Part shown: positions 16,023-29,524 of the stretch, piece after piece
Numbering within the stretch: the stretch's first letter is position 1
Layout: each line of letters opens with the position of its first letter
Assembly: GCA_036936605.1 (NCBI GenBank)
Contig: JAUPFV010000005.1
Span: 150,413,195-150,477,194, forward strand
DNA length: 64,000 nucleotides
Direction of reading: 5' to 3'
Source: Limnanthes douglasii subsp. nivea
Taxonomy: Eukaryota; Streptophyta; Magnoliopsida; Brassicales; Limnanthaceae
Notes under the pieces: model-generated
Database searches by the model: none
Seen by the model: the letters and a program-made list of their open reading frames with translations, nothing else
Told to the model about the DNA's origin: nothing
Made by a program: the position numbers and the translations under genes

Positions 16023-19000
16023 CAATATAAAGTTATATTCTTGAATTTTATAAAGGGTTAGACTAAATTTTGTCCATTAAACAATAATTTTTTCAAAAAA
16101 ATAATTATTGTTTTTCAAGGTTTTACCTTTTTTAACGCTGGTAAAAATGTAAAATCTCTTCCAAAATCTTCCAAATTAATATATTTCAAATCTTTTTGAC
16201 AAAATTAAAAAATAGTTTTAAAAATATTTTTATAGTTGTATACCAAAATAAAATCTGTTTGAGAAGTTTTAAGGCCGAAAAATATCATTTCGGAGATAAA
16301 AAATTTATTTCCTTACATGTTTGTTTCTAACGTGGGAGCATTTTTAATCAATTTTTGAAGAAAAAAAACATAAACTGCAAATTGTTAATGATTTTACAGC
16401 TGTTTTGAAAAATAAAACATTGCAAAAATTTGATAACCATTCAACAACAAGCAGCATCAATAATTAGACTTGGAAAAACAGATAAAACCTAAAAGCATAA
16501 AACTATTTAGATATTTAGAAGTAATTCAACCTGAAAATTAACCTAAATAAAATTAACTTTATCATTGATTGGCGATCGATGATAAACATAATAAACTACT
16601 CTACTTTTTTCAAACTACATTAAAAAAAATGAAGAAATGTAGTGTTATTAAATCTACCATTTATCGAAATAAGAAAGGAATTTATATATTGATCTGAGTC
16701 TAAGTCCAAATTTCAAGTATCTCGAGGAGGATCCATGGCTTCTTTTTCACCACACGTGTTGTCTGTTGAGAATACTTTTATTGGTGCAACGGGAGGCGAG
16801 GACACATCACTAGCTGAAATCACACATCTAGAGATTTGGTCGCCCACTTATTCAATTGGTTCCGGCATAATCAACACATTATTCACAGGAGGATCATGAA
16901 TGCTCCTTCGTTTTTTCTCTGAATTATGCTGTCGTTTAAGGTATTTTTGGGCATGACTCCATATCTGAGTCATTGTCTTGGTTGTCACATGATTTTTTCG
17001 CGATGAGTGTCCAGTTACTCCATATCTGAGTCGTTGTCTTGGTTGTCACATGATTGTCGAATAGTAATCTCAGCATTTTGAATTCGGGGTTTCCCTCTAA
17101 AAGTATCTATATACCTACTTCTATCTCCGGAATATAATTTTGGTTTGATTTGAACCCTTTATTTAAGGGTTTTAGAGTTTGTTACGATTTGTGTTAATTT
17201 AATAAAGGTTTTAGGATGTATCGCTTAAAAATATTTTTAACTTTTGGTTCAAAAAATCCAGCTTAACGGTTAATCCAAGATATACATATGTTATGTTAGG
17301 TAAAATAGATAATTTGAATCTTTCTTAAATAAAAACAACAAAATGAGACGGATCTCTTGGAATAGAGGTTAGGAAACCGTACATATCAAATTCCTTCAAC
17401 TACAATCACTTTTAGACAGAAACAGAGTCATGATCCAGAAAGTTAACGATAATCATCTATCTAAATTACCAGAATTATGATTGAAAACGTGTGTTTGATT
17501 CAAGAAATCAATGCAAAGATATCAAATCTTGAAGTTGTGTGAGTCGTAAACTGCTAAAAATGTTATATCTAGTTTTATGAATCATAATAAGAGGGTTTAT
17601 CTAGATCATTGAAGACTGTTTATTGACTTTAGATACTTATTGGCTTGGTTGAAAGTGTTTCTCTAAGTCTGGATAACTTTTTGAATAGGCTATCTTTGCA
17701 TGGTTAGCCTATGCACTCTATTTCAAACAAAATACACTAAACAAAATATATACTTTAATCAATTTGGTACTTCATATTAATTCCTTTGAATAATTACACA
17801 ATCGTTGGGTTTTTCTTTTTCCTTCTAAAGATATATATATTAAAATGTAGTATTTCTAGTTTACTATATTCTTTGTAGTACTATAGTTATTTTTTCATTT
17901 AAGGTAAAACAACAAACATCCATATTATTAACTTCATAAATCCAAAGAATGAATTAAATTGAAGAAGATGCTCTAATTTTTTTGCTATAATATCAAATAA
18001 TGAATTAAATTGGTATAATGTCATAGAGACGATGAATTAAGTGTTGACTTTCTAATTTAGTTCAATAGTCGTAGAATATTTGGTCGTGAATTTTTAATAT
18101 AATATTAATAAATAAATTATAAATTTAGAATTTTGGAGTTTTTATTTTTTATTTTTTGCATAAACAAACTAATCAATTTTTCAAGCAATTGAATCAATTT
18201 TCTTCTCAAACAATTATTTCGAACAGAAAAACTCTTGATTTGAAGTTTGATTGATCTTTTTTGTCATATTATTCATTGATACTAAATTCGGTTTTGATCG
18301 GTTTTGAAGTTTGATTTTAGATTTTCGGTAAAATCATGGTTTGAAAGTATAAGAAACTATATCATTCGTTCATATTCTGTACTAGGGTTCGAAAATACAC
18401 TATGATAGCATATTTCATGTGTTTTTTAATGTTGCTTTTGGTCACTAGCTTTTCCAGAATTTTAAAATTTAAAAAATACATGTGTCTCGCAACTCGCGTC
18501 TTGCTTATCATCACTTTGATCATATTTCAAACATTAAAAATTATTAATATTCTCACGTCTCACATCTTGACAGTCAACACTTATTTCACAACTAATATGT
18601 TCAGTATCCCTTATCTCTCACCGTCATATGAGACGCGAGACTGAACATTTGTCTCGTATTTTTCCTTTTAACAATTAACAATAGTTTCACGATTTGGAAA
18701 TAAACAATTTTCTTACGTCCTGCATCTTGTCAATTTATATAATTCCCGCATTTCTTACTAGAAACATGTCAAAAGCTTATTTTTGAGATCCTCCCTATTT
18801 GTCATAATTAAAAAAATGTGAAAGTAAATAAAATAAGACAGGTTCACATTAAACTAACAATGAGAATACTATTTTATAACATTTTTAAAACTACATATGG
18901 TATGCTGAACGATAAAATATATACTAAGAAAAATTGAAAAATCTATCATCGATATAATCAAGATATATGACGTTGCTCAAGACGCTTTTGAATTGGGTTT

Positions 19001-19590
19001 TAAAGTTTGTAGCAATTACAACTAAATATGTGAATACTATCTTTGGTATGAAGCACATCGAAGAAAAATGTCTTTAAACAACAAACAATTCAACTTAGAT
19101 ACTCTGATTCATAAGAAGGAGAATCAATGATAGTAAAAACATACTCCTAAAATGACAAAAAAAAATCAATTACGATTGAAGTCAACCAAATAAAAATTTG
19201 ATGAAAAATATATATAATTTATTGTTTACCAACATATTTTATATGGTATTAACAAGATAATTTATTTCATTAAGAGAAGGTAAAAAAATAAGAATAAAAA
19301 TTATCAAGACTAATTTTATTTATCAATGAATAAACATTTGTTACAATGATGGGATCTCCTATATATAGTAATTTTTACTCCTAAATGATAGGGATGTATG
19401 ACACGTGTATCTTATGACACATGTCGTCCATGTATTACAATTGATTATTAGATATTAATATATTATCATTTATTGACATGGATAACTTAGTAATAAAGTT
19501 TAAAAATATATTCTAAAAAATAAAATTTGAAAATGAAAACAATAAATTTATGGATGGAATTTATACTTAAATATGCTAATCTTAACTAAT
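16023..19590. other. AT-rich DNA without recognised genes
   Basis: I see no gene I can name. At 16,080-16,115 there is an inverted repeat, AAACAATAATT...AATTATTGTTT. At 16,735-16,899 a 54-codon ATG frame (MASFSPHVLSVENTFIG start) has no recognisable domain. A 39-bp segment is duplicated at 16,956-16,994 and 17,017-17,055 with one mismatch. The region next to 16,023 would have been the native upstream flank of the snoRNA promoter before MULE-1 inserted. Confidence 0.45.
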
Positions 19591-20745
19591 TAAGGGTAGC
19601 ATTTATTAGATCTCTTCTTATTTTTTTCATATTTTTTCTTATAGCCTAGCAACGGCGCGAAGCACTGGTATCGTCAAGTATGAAATACTAGTGCCAATAG
19701 TGCCATTAGAAACCCACAAGATAGTGACTATATCGTTTTGGCACGACCGATATACTAAGACCGACACCATCGGTGCGGTGGCATCATACCACAATTGGAA
19801 TTTGGCTAGGGTGGTATAACCTAGTTCATACATAAGGTAATGAGTTGTATATCGTCAGTACGATGGAGTTACACCGCATGTACTCTTACTCAAGTTTTTT
19901 TTAAAGTCTTAAGTGTTCAGGATTTATTGGTGCTAAGGAATTCATTTACTAGTGGATAATCTAGTACACCGCCGGTATGAAATTTTTATACTTGTAGTGT
20001 GATTGTTGTACCGACTGTATGATTGTCGGTATACATTGTTTGTATCAGCGGTATACTATCGAATAAAGTTCATCGCCAATTTTTTGTTACTTTACGGTTT
20101 CATTATAGGATGCTAAGGATACAGGTAGAATGACAGAGGATTTCAATGTCGATTATAGTAATATTTTTACCATGAAAGTCTACTATACGCAACAACAATT
20201 GATTGATTAGGCTACACTTACTAAAAACGATAATAACTTCGTAGCTGCATTAAGAAGTTGCAAAGATGCAAAAAACATGAAAAATCATATACTATTATTT
20301 GAATGCAAGAGATCTGGAATGTATACGAAATTGGTATACCCAAATGATCTTAATATAAAGTCTACCTGAACCAAGAAATGTTGATGCCTTTCAAGCTTAA
20401 AGAAAATATGGTAACTCATAACGAATGGTCCTTAGAGATCGTATGTGGGTTTCAGAATCAAAAAATTATAGACTTTAGTGTAGGTTATTCGTATTTCGGA
20501 TGCTTTTGTAAAGAACAAATCGAATTTGTTTTTAGTTTTACCAACATGGGAACCCGTCCTCGAGAAATTTTGGCTGAGTGAAAAATTTAAACTGTAAGAA
20601 TTTATCATTGATACGCACTGTATACAATGCTTAACTAAAACAACGAAATATAAAAAAAGACTGACACTTGTGATGAACTCAAAATATTCTTAGGTAATTT
20701 CGGAGGCGGAAATGGTTGTAGGAGTGCACTTATCTAAGAAATATC
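19590..20745 (+). pseudogene. Relic of a MULE 5' region (MULE-3)
   Basis: At about 20,130-20,580 a broken frame reads DFNVDYSNIFTMK...WSLEIV...TNMGTRPREILAE. It parallels the DADYSKIFNTDRLF...LEVINGTHNHE...SHLGSRPREIYSGL part of the MULE-1 transposase. Several stops and losses interrupt it. After a gap, 20,690-20,745 resembles the MULE segment around the catalytic Glu (GVHLSKKYL versus GAHSSLKKYL). Upstream, 19,640-20,090 carries GC-rich palindromes of the ACCGAC/GTCGGT type where MULE-1 has its intron-1 fold-back, and ends in an AG acceptor-like TTTCATTATAG. The left terminus is not certain; TTATTAGATCTCTTC at about 19,600 may be its remnant. The gypsy-2 LTR cuts it off. Confidence 0.55.
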
Positions 20746-21091
20746 TGTATAAGGTAACAGTAGTTAGTAGATTAATATTTTGTGGAGAGAGAAAGAGATA
20801 AAAGGAATAAATATAGTAATGATTGACTAATCATTGGCCTTTTTCCCCAAAAGGTAATGTCCTTTATATAGTACATGAGGTGGGTAGTAAAATTACATAA
20901 TTACGAATATTAAGGTGGATTTCTCACCTTACTTTTCTACTATTTACAGATAAGTTCTTGGGGTATATCATTTAACCCCTTTACTTCTTATGTTTGCTTT
21001 ACTTTGGTCCTTAATTACTAAATATGCAAACTTAGGCCTTGTATTTGGTATAATTAACTTAACGGTTATCAATATTTTTCTCCCATTATCA
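20746..21091 (-). repeat. LTR of gypsy-2 (single)
   Basis: Right edge ...CTCCCATTATCA is followed by GTAGCCCCCAGTCC, equivalent to the LTR/polypurine junction of gypsy-1. The left edge is placed at the first TG after the MULE-3 relic and is less certain. Confidence 0.55.
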
Positions 21092-21486
21092 GTAGCCCCC
21101 AGTCCTCACGAAGATATCTGAGTGAGGATTGCAGTTATTCTTCGAACTAGCTCGGATTTTATGACCTACTCGGATCGGATGGCTTCGTTGGTTATGCCTT
21201 ACATTTAAATTGTTTAGATGTTTCTCTTCATATCATTTGGTTCAAATCTCCTTAAAAGTGACGACCTCACCCTTGGTCGTGATGACCTCGCCTAAGTCAT
21301 CATTTGATTTGAACTCGCGTGCCTCTGTCTAGCCGCTATAGAGTCAGATATTGTTTAGATGATGAGGTCACTTCTGGCCACGTGTCGCATCCCTACCCTA
21401 GCCTGCCAGCACACCGTTTGAAGCGGTTTGTGACAGGGGAAGTGTGTTAAAATTACTTTAACCTTTTGCCTTCTGTCGTTTTTCAC

Positions 21487-21494
21487 TATAAATA
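21487..21494 (+). promoter_or_regulatory. TATA box of the antisense gene in gypsy-2
   Basis: TATAAATA stands about 390 bases before the first ATG of the antisense frame. The same octamer is in the equivalent place in gypsy-1 (32,148-32,155). Confidence 0.55.
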
Positions 21495-21882
21495 CTCGCT
21501 TCCACCTCTGGTTATAGGTTTACACCATTTGTTCTATGTCTAAACTTAAGTCGAGAACGTCTGTCTTAGAGAAAGAAAATTTTAACCCCAAATTTCCTTT
21601 TTTCTTTTTCAAGCCTAAAGAGTTAATTAGTCTTTAACGGTATAAACTTTGGAGGTGCTTTAATATCTCATATCAAATTTTTGCATGTAGACCTTCTCGT
21701 GGAAGAGGGTATCCCACACCTGCAGATATCTAGTAATCCAACTTTTGCGACAACTGATCCCCTATCCAAGAACGCTCATTTAACCTTGATACTCACCCCC
21801 CCCGGTCGAGCTTGTTTTAGTGATAACAAGGTTGACCATTCGACATACTGATATTCCTTTAAAATATTCTCACTTCATAACC

Positions 21883-24470
21883 ATGGGTGATGAAAAGGGA
21901 AAACCGACTAATACAAATGCAGGGGAACGAGTCAAAAGGCAAAAGGTCCCCTAATCCGCCTGTAAAATCTATTCGAGTCAAAATTTCCTATTCTACTGCG
22001 ACTCCTCAAGTGACTCCGCAAGGGTCACCGAAAATGAATCTAGAAGTGAGCCCCAGGAAATATTCAACCAGGTGTGTTTAGTTAGAGCAGGTTTTGAAGT
22101 TCATCCCTAAACTCCAAGAGAGAAATTTACTTGATGAGCCCAACAGCGATCGGGAGCAACCTAACATGGTAATGGTTGGGGCACAACATTTACAAGTTGT
22201 TCCTGCTATGATTCCTCCACCCAGACCATATGTGCCAAGCAATGATGCCTCTTCTCCTCCCCAGAAATTACCATTGATCCACCATCTTGGATTGTGAAAG
22301 TTTCCTTGGTGAAAAAAGACAAAAAAAAAACGCTACTACACACTTGCCCTCAAACATAGAGGATGTTTTAGGTTATAATCTTCGCGATATTAAGTCTAAG
22401 AATCTTTTTGCCATGTATAGAGTGAAGTAAAAATACTTCCATCCAACTAAAAAAGTAAAGCTGAGATATCGGTGGGGAATTCTAGAGAACATCAAAATTT
22501 GGTTTCCCACCGTCGGGAATACCCCACTGTTCATTCGCAATCATGAGTTGATCCTTTATACCGAGCTCATGAACTGGGGCCTTCGTCTACCCCTTGATCC
22601 TGCTCTGGTCGAATACTTCCATCTTATCAGACTTTGTCCTTCTCAAGCTAGCGCCAACATGTGGAACACGCTCATGGCCTGCATCATGGCCTCTAGACTT
22701 TCCGAAATAGCCTTTTCCATAGAGCAACTTATCTCCATTTCAAGTGTGGCTAATAACTCTCATTACCCTTTTTACTCTCTTGGTTTTGTGAGACAGTTCA
22801 AGGTCATCAAAAAATTCTTAGAGGCTGAGAGGAAGTGGGAACAACAATTTGTCTTTATCTCCGGACTATAAGAGATTGGCTTCAAAAATTCCGATGACCT
22901 TCCCCATCAGTTCACTTTGAAATGGTCCGGACAGGGTACGTATTCTTACATATTCTTCTGTCTTATTGGTTAATTTTGGATAATCATAACACATTTCTTT
23001 CTAACAGCTATGAAGGGAATTACCAAACCATTTAAATATTATGCCAAAACTGCCAAGGATATCTTTATAAAGTTGAGCGTCTGGGCAGGTGAGCATTGGG
23101 AACATAAATTCCATCAAAGTTTTCTACCGATGACCTTGGCAAGAAAAAATCCATGTGCGATCTTATGGTTCTTCCTCCAAATGATGTCATCCTCAAACGC
23201 CTGGAGTACTTGGACAATGCAGTTTACCTTCATACCCGAGCTCGGGCTCTGAGCCACCAAGATGCGGAAAATCTTGAGGAAGGTGGTGAGGGGAGTCAGA
23301 GAGTGACACCACCGAAGAGCAGGGAGTTAGAGCCCAGGGACATCACCAGTATGAGACTCATGAGGAAAGGCCGCTGGAAGTTCAGCAAGAATACCTAGTG
23401 GGCTCCCAAACTTAAATCCTGACCAACGCTCAGGAAGAGAAACTGAAAGACGATGATAATTCTGTTGAGGTGAGACCACATGGTAGAGCTGGGGTTGTGA
23501 GACCAAAAATACTTACTGCTGAAGAGAAACAAAAGAAGGTGGTTGACAGTGAAGGGGAAAGTGACAATATCACATGTCCGGGCTTGCCTTTTGAAAAGAA
23601 AGTTGTCATAGTCGACTCAGACTCCGGGGGGGAATTTGTTATTCAGAGGAGACAGCTGCAAGAAGAGAACTTTGAGGAAGGGGCATACCTCTCCCATGCC
23701 TCAACTTATTTGATGTCTACGAGAATGATTTTGTTGCAAATGAGATGAACAAATTGTTGTGTACTACTGCTCTCCTTGACCGGAAAGCCAACCGCAAGGA
23801 TCGTTACAAAATTGAAGTCCTTCAAAGAAGAGCTGAGGTAAAAATGTTGACCTCCGAGGCGGCTGAATTGAAGCAAAAGGTAAAGGACTTGATAGATGAG
23901 GTTGTCAATAAAAAATAAATATCATCCCAACTGAAACAAGTCGAAGACGAACTTTCTATGGAGAAGGAAACTTCCGCTGACCGTTTGACTAAAATTACTT
24001 CCTTAGAGACTGCACTTTCCGAAGAGGGCAGTTTGTTCGACGACAAACGATAATGGTTTATTACCAGCAACCCGAACGAGACACTTTGGTGGATGGCCTT
24101 ACCGAGTCTTGTGCGGAGACTAAGGTCTACTTTCAAAAATCCGTTGAGGATATTGAGAAGCTATTAAAGGAAAATGAATCCATGAAGAAGGACTTTGAAG
24201 CTGAGTAGAAGAAACGACTCGATACATACGCAACCCGTATTGTCGCTCGTCTCGAAGAAAGAGATGCCAACATGAGGTCTGCTATGGTGCTAGAGATGCA
24301 CGAGAATTTTCCAGATCTGAATCTAGGCATCCTTTAGTTACGAGTTATTGAAAGGGGTCGTCCTCTGGACGTTTCCATGGAAGATTTGGAGTCCAGCAAT
24401 GACTCAGACAATTCGTCCTTAGAATCTGGTTCCCGGGAAGCCAACAAGGAAAACTCCACATCCGACTAGC
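21883..24470 (+). pseudogene. Antisense accessory gene relic of gypsy-2
   Basis: Fragments in several frames follow the order seen in gypsy-1. At 22,536-22,871, ELMNWGLRLPLDPALVEYF, then CPSQASANMWNTLMACIMASRLS, matches the gypsy-1 domain, which I take to be the Transposase_28 ('putative gypsy-type transposon') family. An intron-like gap (GTACGT...TTTCTAACAG, about 22,937-23,007) is followed by a charged region, coiled-coil-like heptads (about 23,750-24,300) and an acidic end. Frameshifts and stops show it is dead. In both Tat elements it is transcribed opposite to gag-pol, as described for extra antisense frames of plant Tat elements. Confidence 0.7.
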
Positions 24471-24789
24471 AAATGTTGAACGCTTTTATCTTCATTTTAT
24501 TGACTGTTTGTATCCCCAACCTGTTAAACTTTTTGTCATGTAAAATTAACCTCATATTATGAGGATTTGTGATGTTATGCTTTCTGAACTTATTCCTTAT
24601 TCAAACAAAGCTTTTTGTTAAAATGTTTGTCCTGAAACAATTCTTATCGGGCAAAAAGTTCCTTAGTGAAAAGATTACCCAAACCAACTCTTAGGAATGT
24701 TTAACCAAAAACATTCCTTACCTGATTCATTTTGTCTCTTACGCGAGAAATTATTCATATGAATACGTTTTATGCTAATAATTAATTCT

Positions 24790-25020
24790 TGTTATCTTAT
24801 GAGTCAAAAAGATGAATTTTTGTCCAAATTTCTATGGAGTGTGTTTTGAGTTCATAAAAATAAACTTTATTGTCCGAATTGTTTTGGAGTATGTTTTGAG
24901 TTTAAAAAGATGAATTTTCTTGTCCAAACTTTTTTGGAGTATGTTTTGAGTTTAAAAAGATGAACTTTCTTGTCCAAAGTTTTTTGGAATGCCTTTTGAG
25001 TTCAAAAAGATGAACGTTCT
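24790..25020. repeat. 50-bp tandem repeat in gypsy-2 3' region
   Basis: Four units starting TGTCC at 24821, 24871, 24921 and 24971, each with TTTTTTGGAGTATGTTTTGAG. The position, between the antisense gene and the integrase end, matches the 90-bp array of gypsy-1. Confidence 0.85.
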
Positions 25021-25089
25021 GCGACTCAATTTAAGAAGGTAATTGAATTTTATATATGAGTCGGCTATAAGGGCACCTCATTAAAACCT

Positions 25090-25773
25090 TCATGCCCCCA
25101 TGGGTGCTACACAAAAGTTTATAAAAGTCATTATGCACAATTCATTCGTCGTAAAATGGTTTCATTATCAATTTTAAATTATCAGTTAGAAAAATGCTTC
25201 TCTCATTGTATACAACTACTTTAAGGTTTTTTTAATATATCTTAATATCTTATTTATTACATATAAAAATAATATTTAACAATAAATCTTAATATATTAT
25301 TTTAAAATATATTTATAAAACAAAATATAACTAAATCAAATTTATAATATAAAAGATATATTTGAAAATATATGAAATAAAATCAAATTTGTTATGGCAA
25401 AAATATTTTCTTAAAATTATGGAAATAAAATCAAAACAATTATATAAAACAATTTATGGAAATAAAATCAAATTTGTATCAAATATAATTTATAATACAA
25501 ATAAATTATTTTATTGAAAAAAATTAAAAATAAATTCAATATATATTGTTTAACGGTTAGTAAGCATTTTCAAAAATAAAATTAATTATTTTATCAATGC
25601 AAATCATAATATATTTCTAATTATGAAATATTTTGAAAAATATAAGGGAATAAAATATAAATTGTTATTTAAAATATATTTTAAATGATATGATTGAAGT
25701 AAATACAAATTTTCTAACTAAAAAAAATAAGTAACCAACAAAATAAGTAACTAAAACAAAAACTAACAAAATA

Positions 25774-25820
<47 letters not shown>

Positions 25821-26534
25821 CTTGGAATTTGGGTTATCAATATTATTTATTAAAATCTTCTTATTCTTTCTTTTCTTCATATTATTTAATTTAATTAATT
25901 AAATTTTTCCATCTTTTTTAATCTATCTAATTAAAATCTCCATCTTCTTTCATGGTTATTCGCTTTCTCCCTCTTTTTAATTTATTTAATTATAATATCT
26001 CTTTGATAAACAATCATCCATTAAATTTTAAATCAAATTAGTAATGTTGAACAACAGAAGAAGACAAATATAAAGAAAAATGATATTTTGGAAGAGAAAG
26101 ATTAAAAAGAGAAAGATTAAAGAGAGAAAGATTAAACCGAATAAAATTGAAACAAATTATTGAAAATAAAATTGAATAAAAAAATAAGAACACTTATAAA
26201 ATAAACAGAGTTTTATGTTCTAATCTCGAACAGCGAAGAGATTGAGATATAGGTGTCGACTATATCTTCCAATTTATAAATATTTTAACTTAAAATTTAC
26301 CTTAAAAATCGGTATTATCCAAGATTCTAATTTAGAAGTTTCCTTAAAAATAACCATTATTTTATATTTTTAAAGTAAAATTTTAATTAAATATAATAAT
26401 TATTTCAAATTTTGAAATTAAAATTTTCCTTAAAAATACTTACTATTCCAAAATAAATTATATAAATTAAACCATATATTTTTGGTAAGCGGGGGCCAGC
26501 GCCCCTCCAGGGCCCTATTGATGTCCGCCACTGC
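25090..26534. other. AT-rich filler in gypsy-2, possible inserted element
   Basis: About 1.4 kb of very AT-rich DNA separates two stretches that are adjacent in gypsy-1. It holds an (AT)n run at about 25,776-25,818 and no coding frame I trust. The right edge, read on the minus strand, is CAGTGGCGGACATC, followed by GGGCCCTGGAGGGGCGCTGG. That is reminiscent of terminal sequences of plant hAT-like elements. I could not find a matching left end or target duplication. Confidence 0.4.
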
Positions 26535-26613
26535 TTGCGTCACCAGGTTAGGAAAGAGTCTGTCATCGATACTTACATAAACTGGTAAATAAAATATTTA
26601 CATATTTACACGT

Positions 26614-28077
26614 TTACTCTAAGTAAACTTTGAGGTGCTCAATGTTCCAAGGGTGGGGAAGATCTGTTCCTTCTTTATCTTTTAATCTGTACGTCCCCGA
26701 CTTTATCTTTTTGGTTACCGTGTATGGACCCTCCCAATTTGGAGCTAAGTTTTCTAGCCTATTTTCTTTTGTATGAAGGAATACTTTCCTTAAAACTTTG
26801 TCCCCAATCTTGAATTCTCTTCTTCTGACTTTTGATGCATATCGGCTCCTCATTAAAGTTTGGTAATGTAAAAAGTTTAACGGCACCCTTCTTCTCTTTT
26901 CTTCTATTAGGTCCAACTCGTTACGTTTTCTCTTATAATTTGCTTCCTTAGAGTATTCGTTTAACCCGTATGATAGGAACATTGTTTCTGATGGTACTAC
27001 CTCATCTATTCCATAAACAAGTGCAAAGGGAGACTCATGCATTGCAGTCCGAAGAGTGGTCTTGTAAGCCCATAAACTTCTTGTAAGTAATCCGGCCATT
27101 TTCCAGCCTTACCCTCCAGATTCTTTCTCAACCCATCTAAGATTTTCCGATTGATTACTTCGACCTGACCATTCGTTTGAGGGTGGAAAGATGCTAAGAA
27201 GCATTGATGTATTCCTTTTGGTGCACAAAAAGCTTTCATCTCATTGTTATCGAACAACAGGCCATTATCCATTGTAATGTTTCTTGGTACACCAAAGGGA
27301 CAACAAATGTTGGAGATGATAAACCTGAACACATCTTTCACTCTTGTTCATGTTAACGTCTCAGCCTTTGCCCACTTGGAGAAGTAATCTACCGCAACAA
27401 TGATTGTTTGACGACCTCCTGAAGCCATCAGAAGTGGTCCGACTAGATCGAACCCCATCGATCGAATGGAAAAGACTATGATATTGATTCGAGGGGAACA
27501 TCAGGAATATTGATCGAGTTAGCAAATCGTTGGCAAGTTTCGCATTTCTGTACTAATTATTTTGTGTTCGACGAGATAGTCGGCCAATAATAACCAGCTA
27601 TGATAACTTTTCGTATCAATGTCTTGTAACCACAGTGTGATAAACCTTCCCCATCATGCATCTCTGAAAGTATCAATTATGACTCGTCATTTCCTAAGCA
27701 ATGAAGTAAAGGCCGACTGAAATATTTCTTATACAATACATCTCTGAGTACCACGTACCCATATGCATTGAATCGTATTCTTTTAGCCATTACTTTATCA
27801 ATTGGTAATATATCACGGGCTAAGAACTCTTGTATCTCACTTATCCAATCTTTCATTATAGTTGTAGAAATTTGGAAGGCATCGATACCTCTTTAAACAG
27901 ACTCGAATCCCTTAACAACTGATGGATTTTCTTAGACGACTATCCATGGGTACTGAGTAAGATGCTTTGGCCAAAGAATCCGCTACTGAATTCCCAGCCC
28001 TATGAACATGTTCGAATCTGACATCCTTGAAATTCAAGGTTAAAGCCTTCAAAACCCTCAGGTATTTTACTAAATGA
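26614..28077 (-). pseudogene. gypsy-2 integrase region
   Basis: The minus strand encodes the retroviral-type integrase core: DLVGPLLMASGGRQTIIVAVDYFSKWAKAE, DNGLLFDNNEMKAF and FHPQTNGQVEVINRKI (Asp-Asp-Glu). The C-terminal part RREFKIGDKVLRKVFLHTKE...GPYTVTKKIKSGTYRL follows, ending HPWNIEHLKVYLE at 26,614. A frameshift lies near 27,050 and stops interrupt the N-terminal part. From about 27,700 to 28,077 remnants of the linker and second RNase H are visible before the junction with MULE-2. Confidence 0.8.
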
Positions 28078-29524
28078 TGTTGTGTGCGCATTTTCGAGCG
28101 TTATTGTTACAGATCAAGATTTAGCTCTCTTGCGATCTATCCAGGGAATATCTCCGGGCACACACCACTTTCTATGCACGTGGTATATTTGTAAGAAAAA
28201 TTTAGGGATGTTTTATAATATATTCCAAGATAATGTGATTGTGAGACAATTGTCGAGTTTTATGGCTACATAGTCGGAGCGAACACGGTTGAAATTTACG
28301 AAAAGAATCTGGTTACATTGAATGAGATGTTTGCCTCTCACCCAAGTGTTTTGATTATGTTATGGGCGTATGGATAACAAAATATTGTGACAAGTTTCTT
28401 TAATATCGAACGAACAAGATCAAACATTACGGACAAACAACAATAAATAGAGATTTCCTTTAATTCAACTTTTTGTTTTGTTATTATATCTCTTTGAAAA
28501 TAAGTTCTAATTATGTACTTGTATTATTTAGGTGCGAGGGTGCTCATTCTACCCTAAAAATTATCTTGGGACGAATCAATGCAATTTTGAACTTTTTGGG
28601 GAAAAAGTTAACAACCTCCTAACAAAGCAACATGTCCGGATCCTCGAATCGTTCGAGCAACGTAAGTTTTATACTCTTCTGGTTACTGATTGTACTTTGA
28701 CCAAACTACTTAAAGTTTATGTATCCCATGAGGGCCTAAACCTTTTGTTATATGATATTCTACATTCTAAGAAAATATGAGTAAATCAGGTAGCATGTGA
28801 AGGATGCATCCTTAGGAAAACACATGGGTTACCATACGCATGTGAAATTGTGTCAATAGCTAGAGAGGGTATCCTCAAGAAGATGTGGATATATTTTAGA
28901 GACAATTAAATATTATTCATAGAGATTCCATTTTGCGTAAAGATGACTTGAATTTATATATATATATATATATATATATAATAGATAGCTTAATTTGTAG
29001 TTTTGGTCATGATCAACAAGACCATATTATCAATAGGGTTATGCAAATCTTGAAGCCCGAAACTAGTAATATTCAAGACCTTAAAGAAGCGTTATAGCTA
29101 AAAATAGGCCAAAGGGAGGCGTTGATAAATCGACCAAACAAAACCCTAGTGCGTGGGAATATCCCATTGAACAAACCACTAGTGCTAGCACCCCAACAAA
29201 ATTGATAAATGCGGTTATAGAAGTTTGAATTTCTTCCGTACATAAATGCCACTTTGTTAATGTAAGTATATCATACTTTTAATATTTATTAACCTTTCTT
29301 ACTTATTTCATACCTAAAGCACTAGTTTCACTTTTTTGCAGATTACTACTCCATTTAATGGACCAATGTCGCTATTATACCCGTCGTGGGGTGCCTACGG
29401 CACCGAAAAAGCGAGTCAATGGGCGCGTCTATACTACTGTAGGCTCAACAAATTTATGCAACTCATGCCAGTTAGGAAATTGAACTTGAACAGCACACCA
29501 CATGTTATCGATTTTACTATTTAG
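28078..29524 (+). pseudogene. MULE-2 transposase-OTU 3' half
   Basis: It starts at VCAFSSVIVTDQDLALLRS, where the second catalytic Asp is kept (VTDQD), followed by GTHHFLCTWYICKKN. The intron equivalent to MULE-1 intron 2 is recognisable at about 28,455-28,533. After it come the GAHSTLKNYLGTNQC-like segment and the SWIM finger (RKTHGLPYACEI, with a Cys lost). Most of the AT-hook region is shortened and the OTU domain is largely deleted, leaving HKCHFVNV, an intron and the last exon (ITTPFNGPMSLLYPSWG, 29,341-29,524). Several stops and a TA-repeat insertion (28,957-28,981) show it is dead. Confidence 0.8.

Larger units (their letters stand above)
20746..28077 (-). mobile_element. Broken Tat-lineage Ty3/gypsy element (gypsy-2)
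   Basis: One LTR is present, at about 20,746-21,091. It runs from TGTATAAGG to CCATTATCA, followed by GTAGCCCCC as in gypsy-1. Inward lie a plus-strand antisense gene relic (21.9-24.5 kb), a 50-bp tandem array, AT-rich filler and minus-strand integrase sequence (26.6-28.07 kb). The element stops inside the region before integrase, directly joined to MULE-2 sequence at about 28,077. Gag, protease, reverse transcriptase and the second LTR are absent. Layout and gene order match gypsy-1, but sequence divergence is high. Confidence 0.75.

Noticed and set aside
18402..18644. 80-codon hydrophobic frame in AT-rich DNA
   Set aside because: The composition follows the T-rich DNA. There is no promoter, domain or homologous copy in the window.
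25665..25880. 71-codon minus-strand frame over an (AT)n run
   Set aside because: Tyr-Ile repeats from the microsatellite; no gene context.
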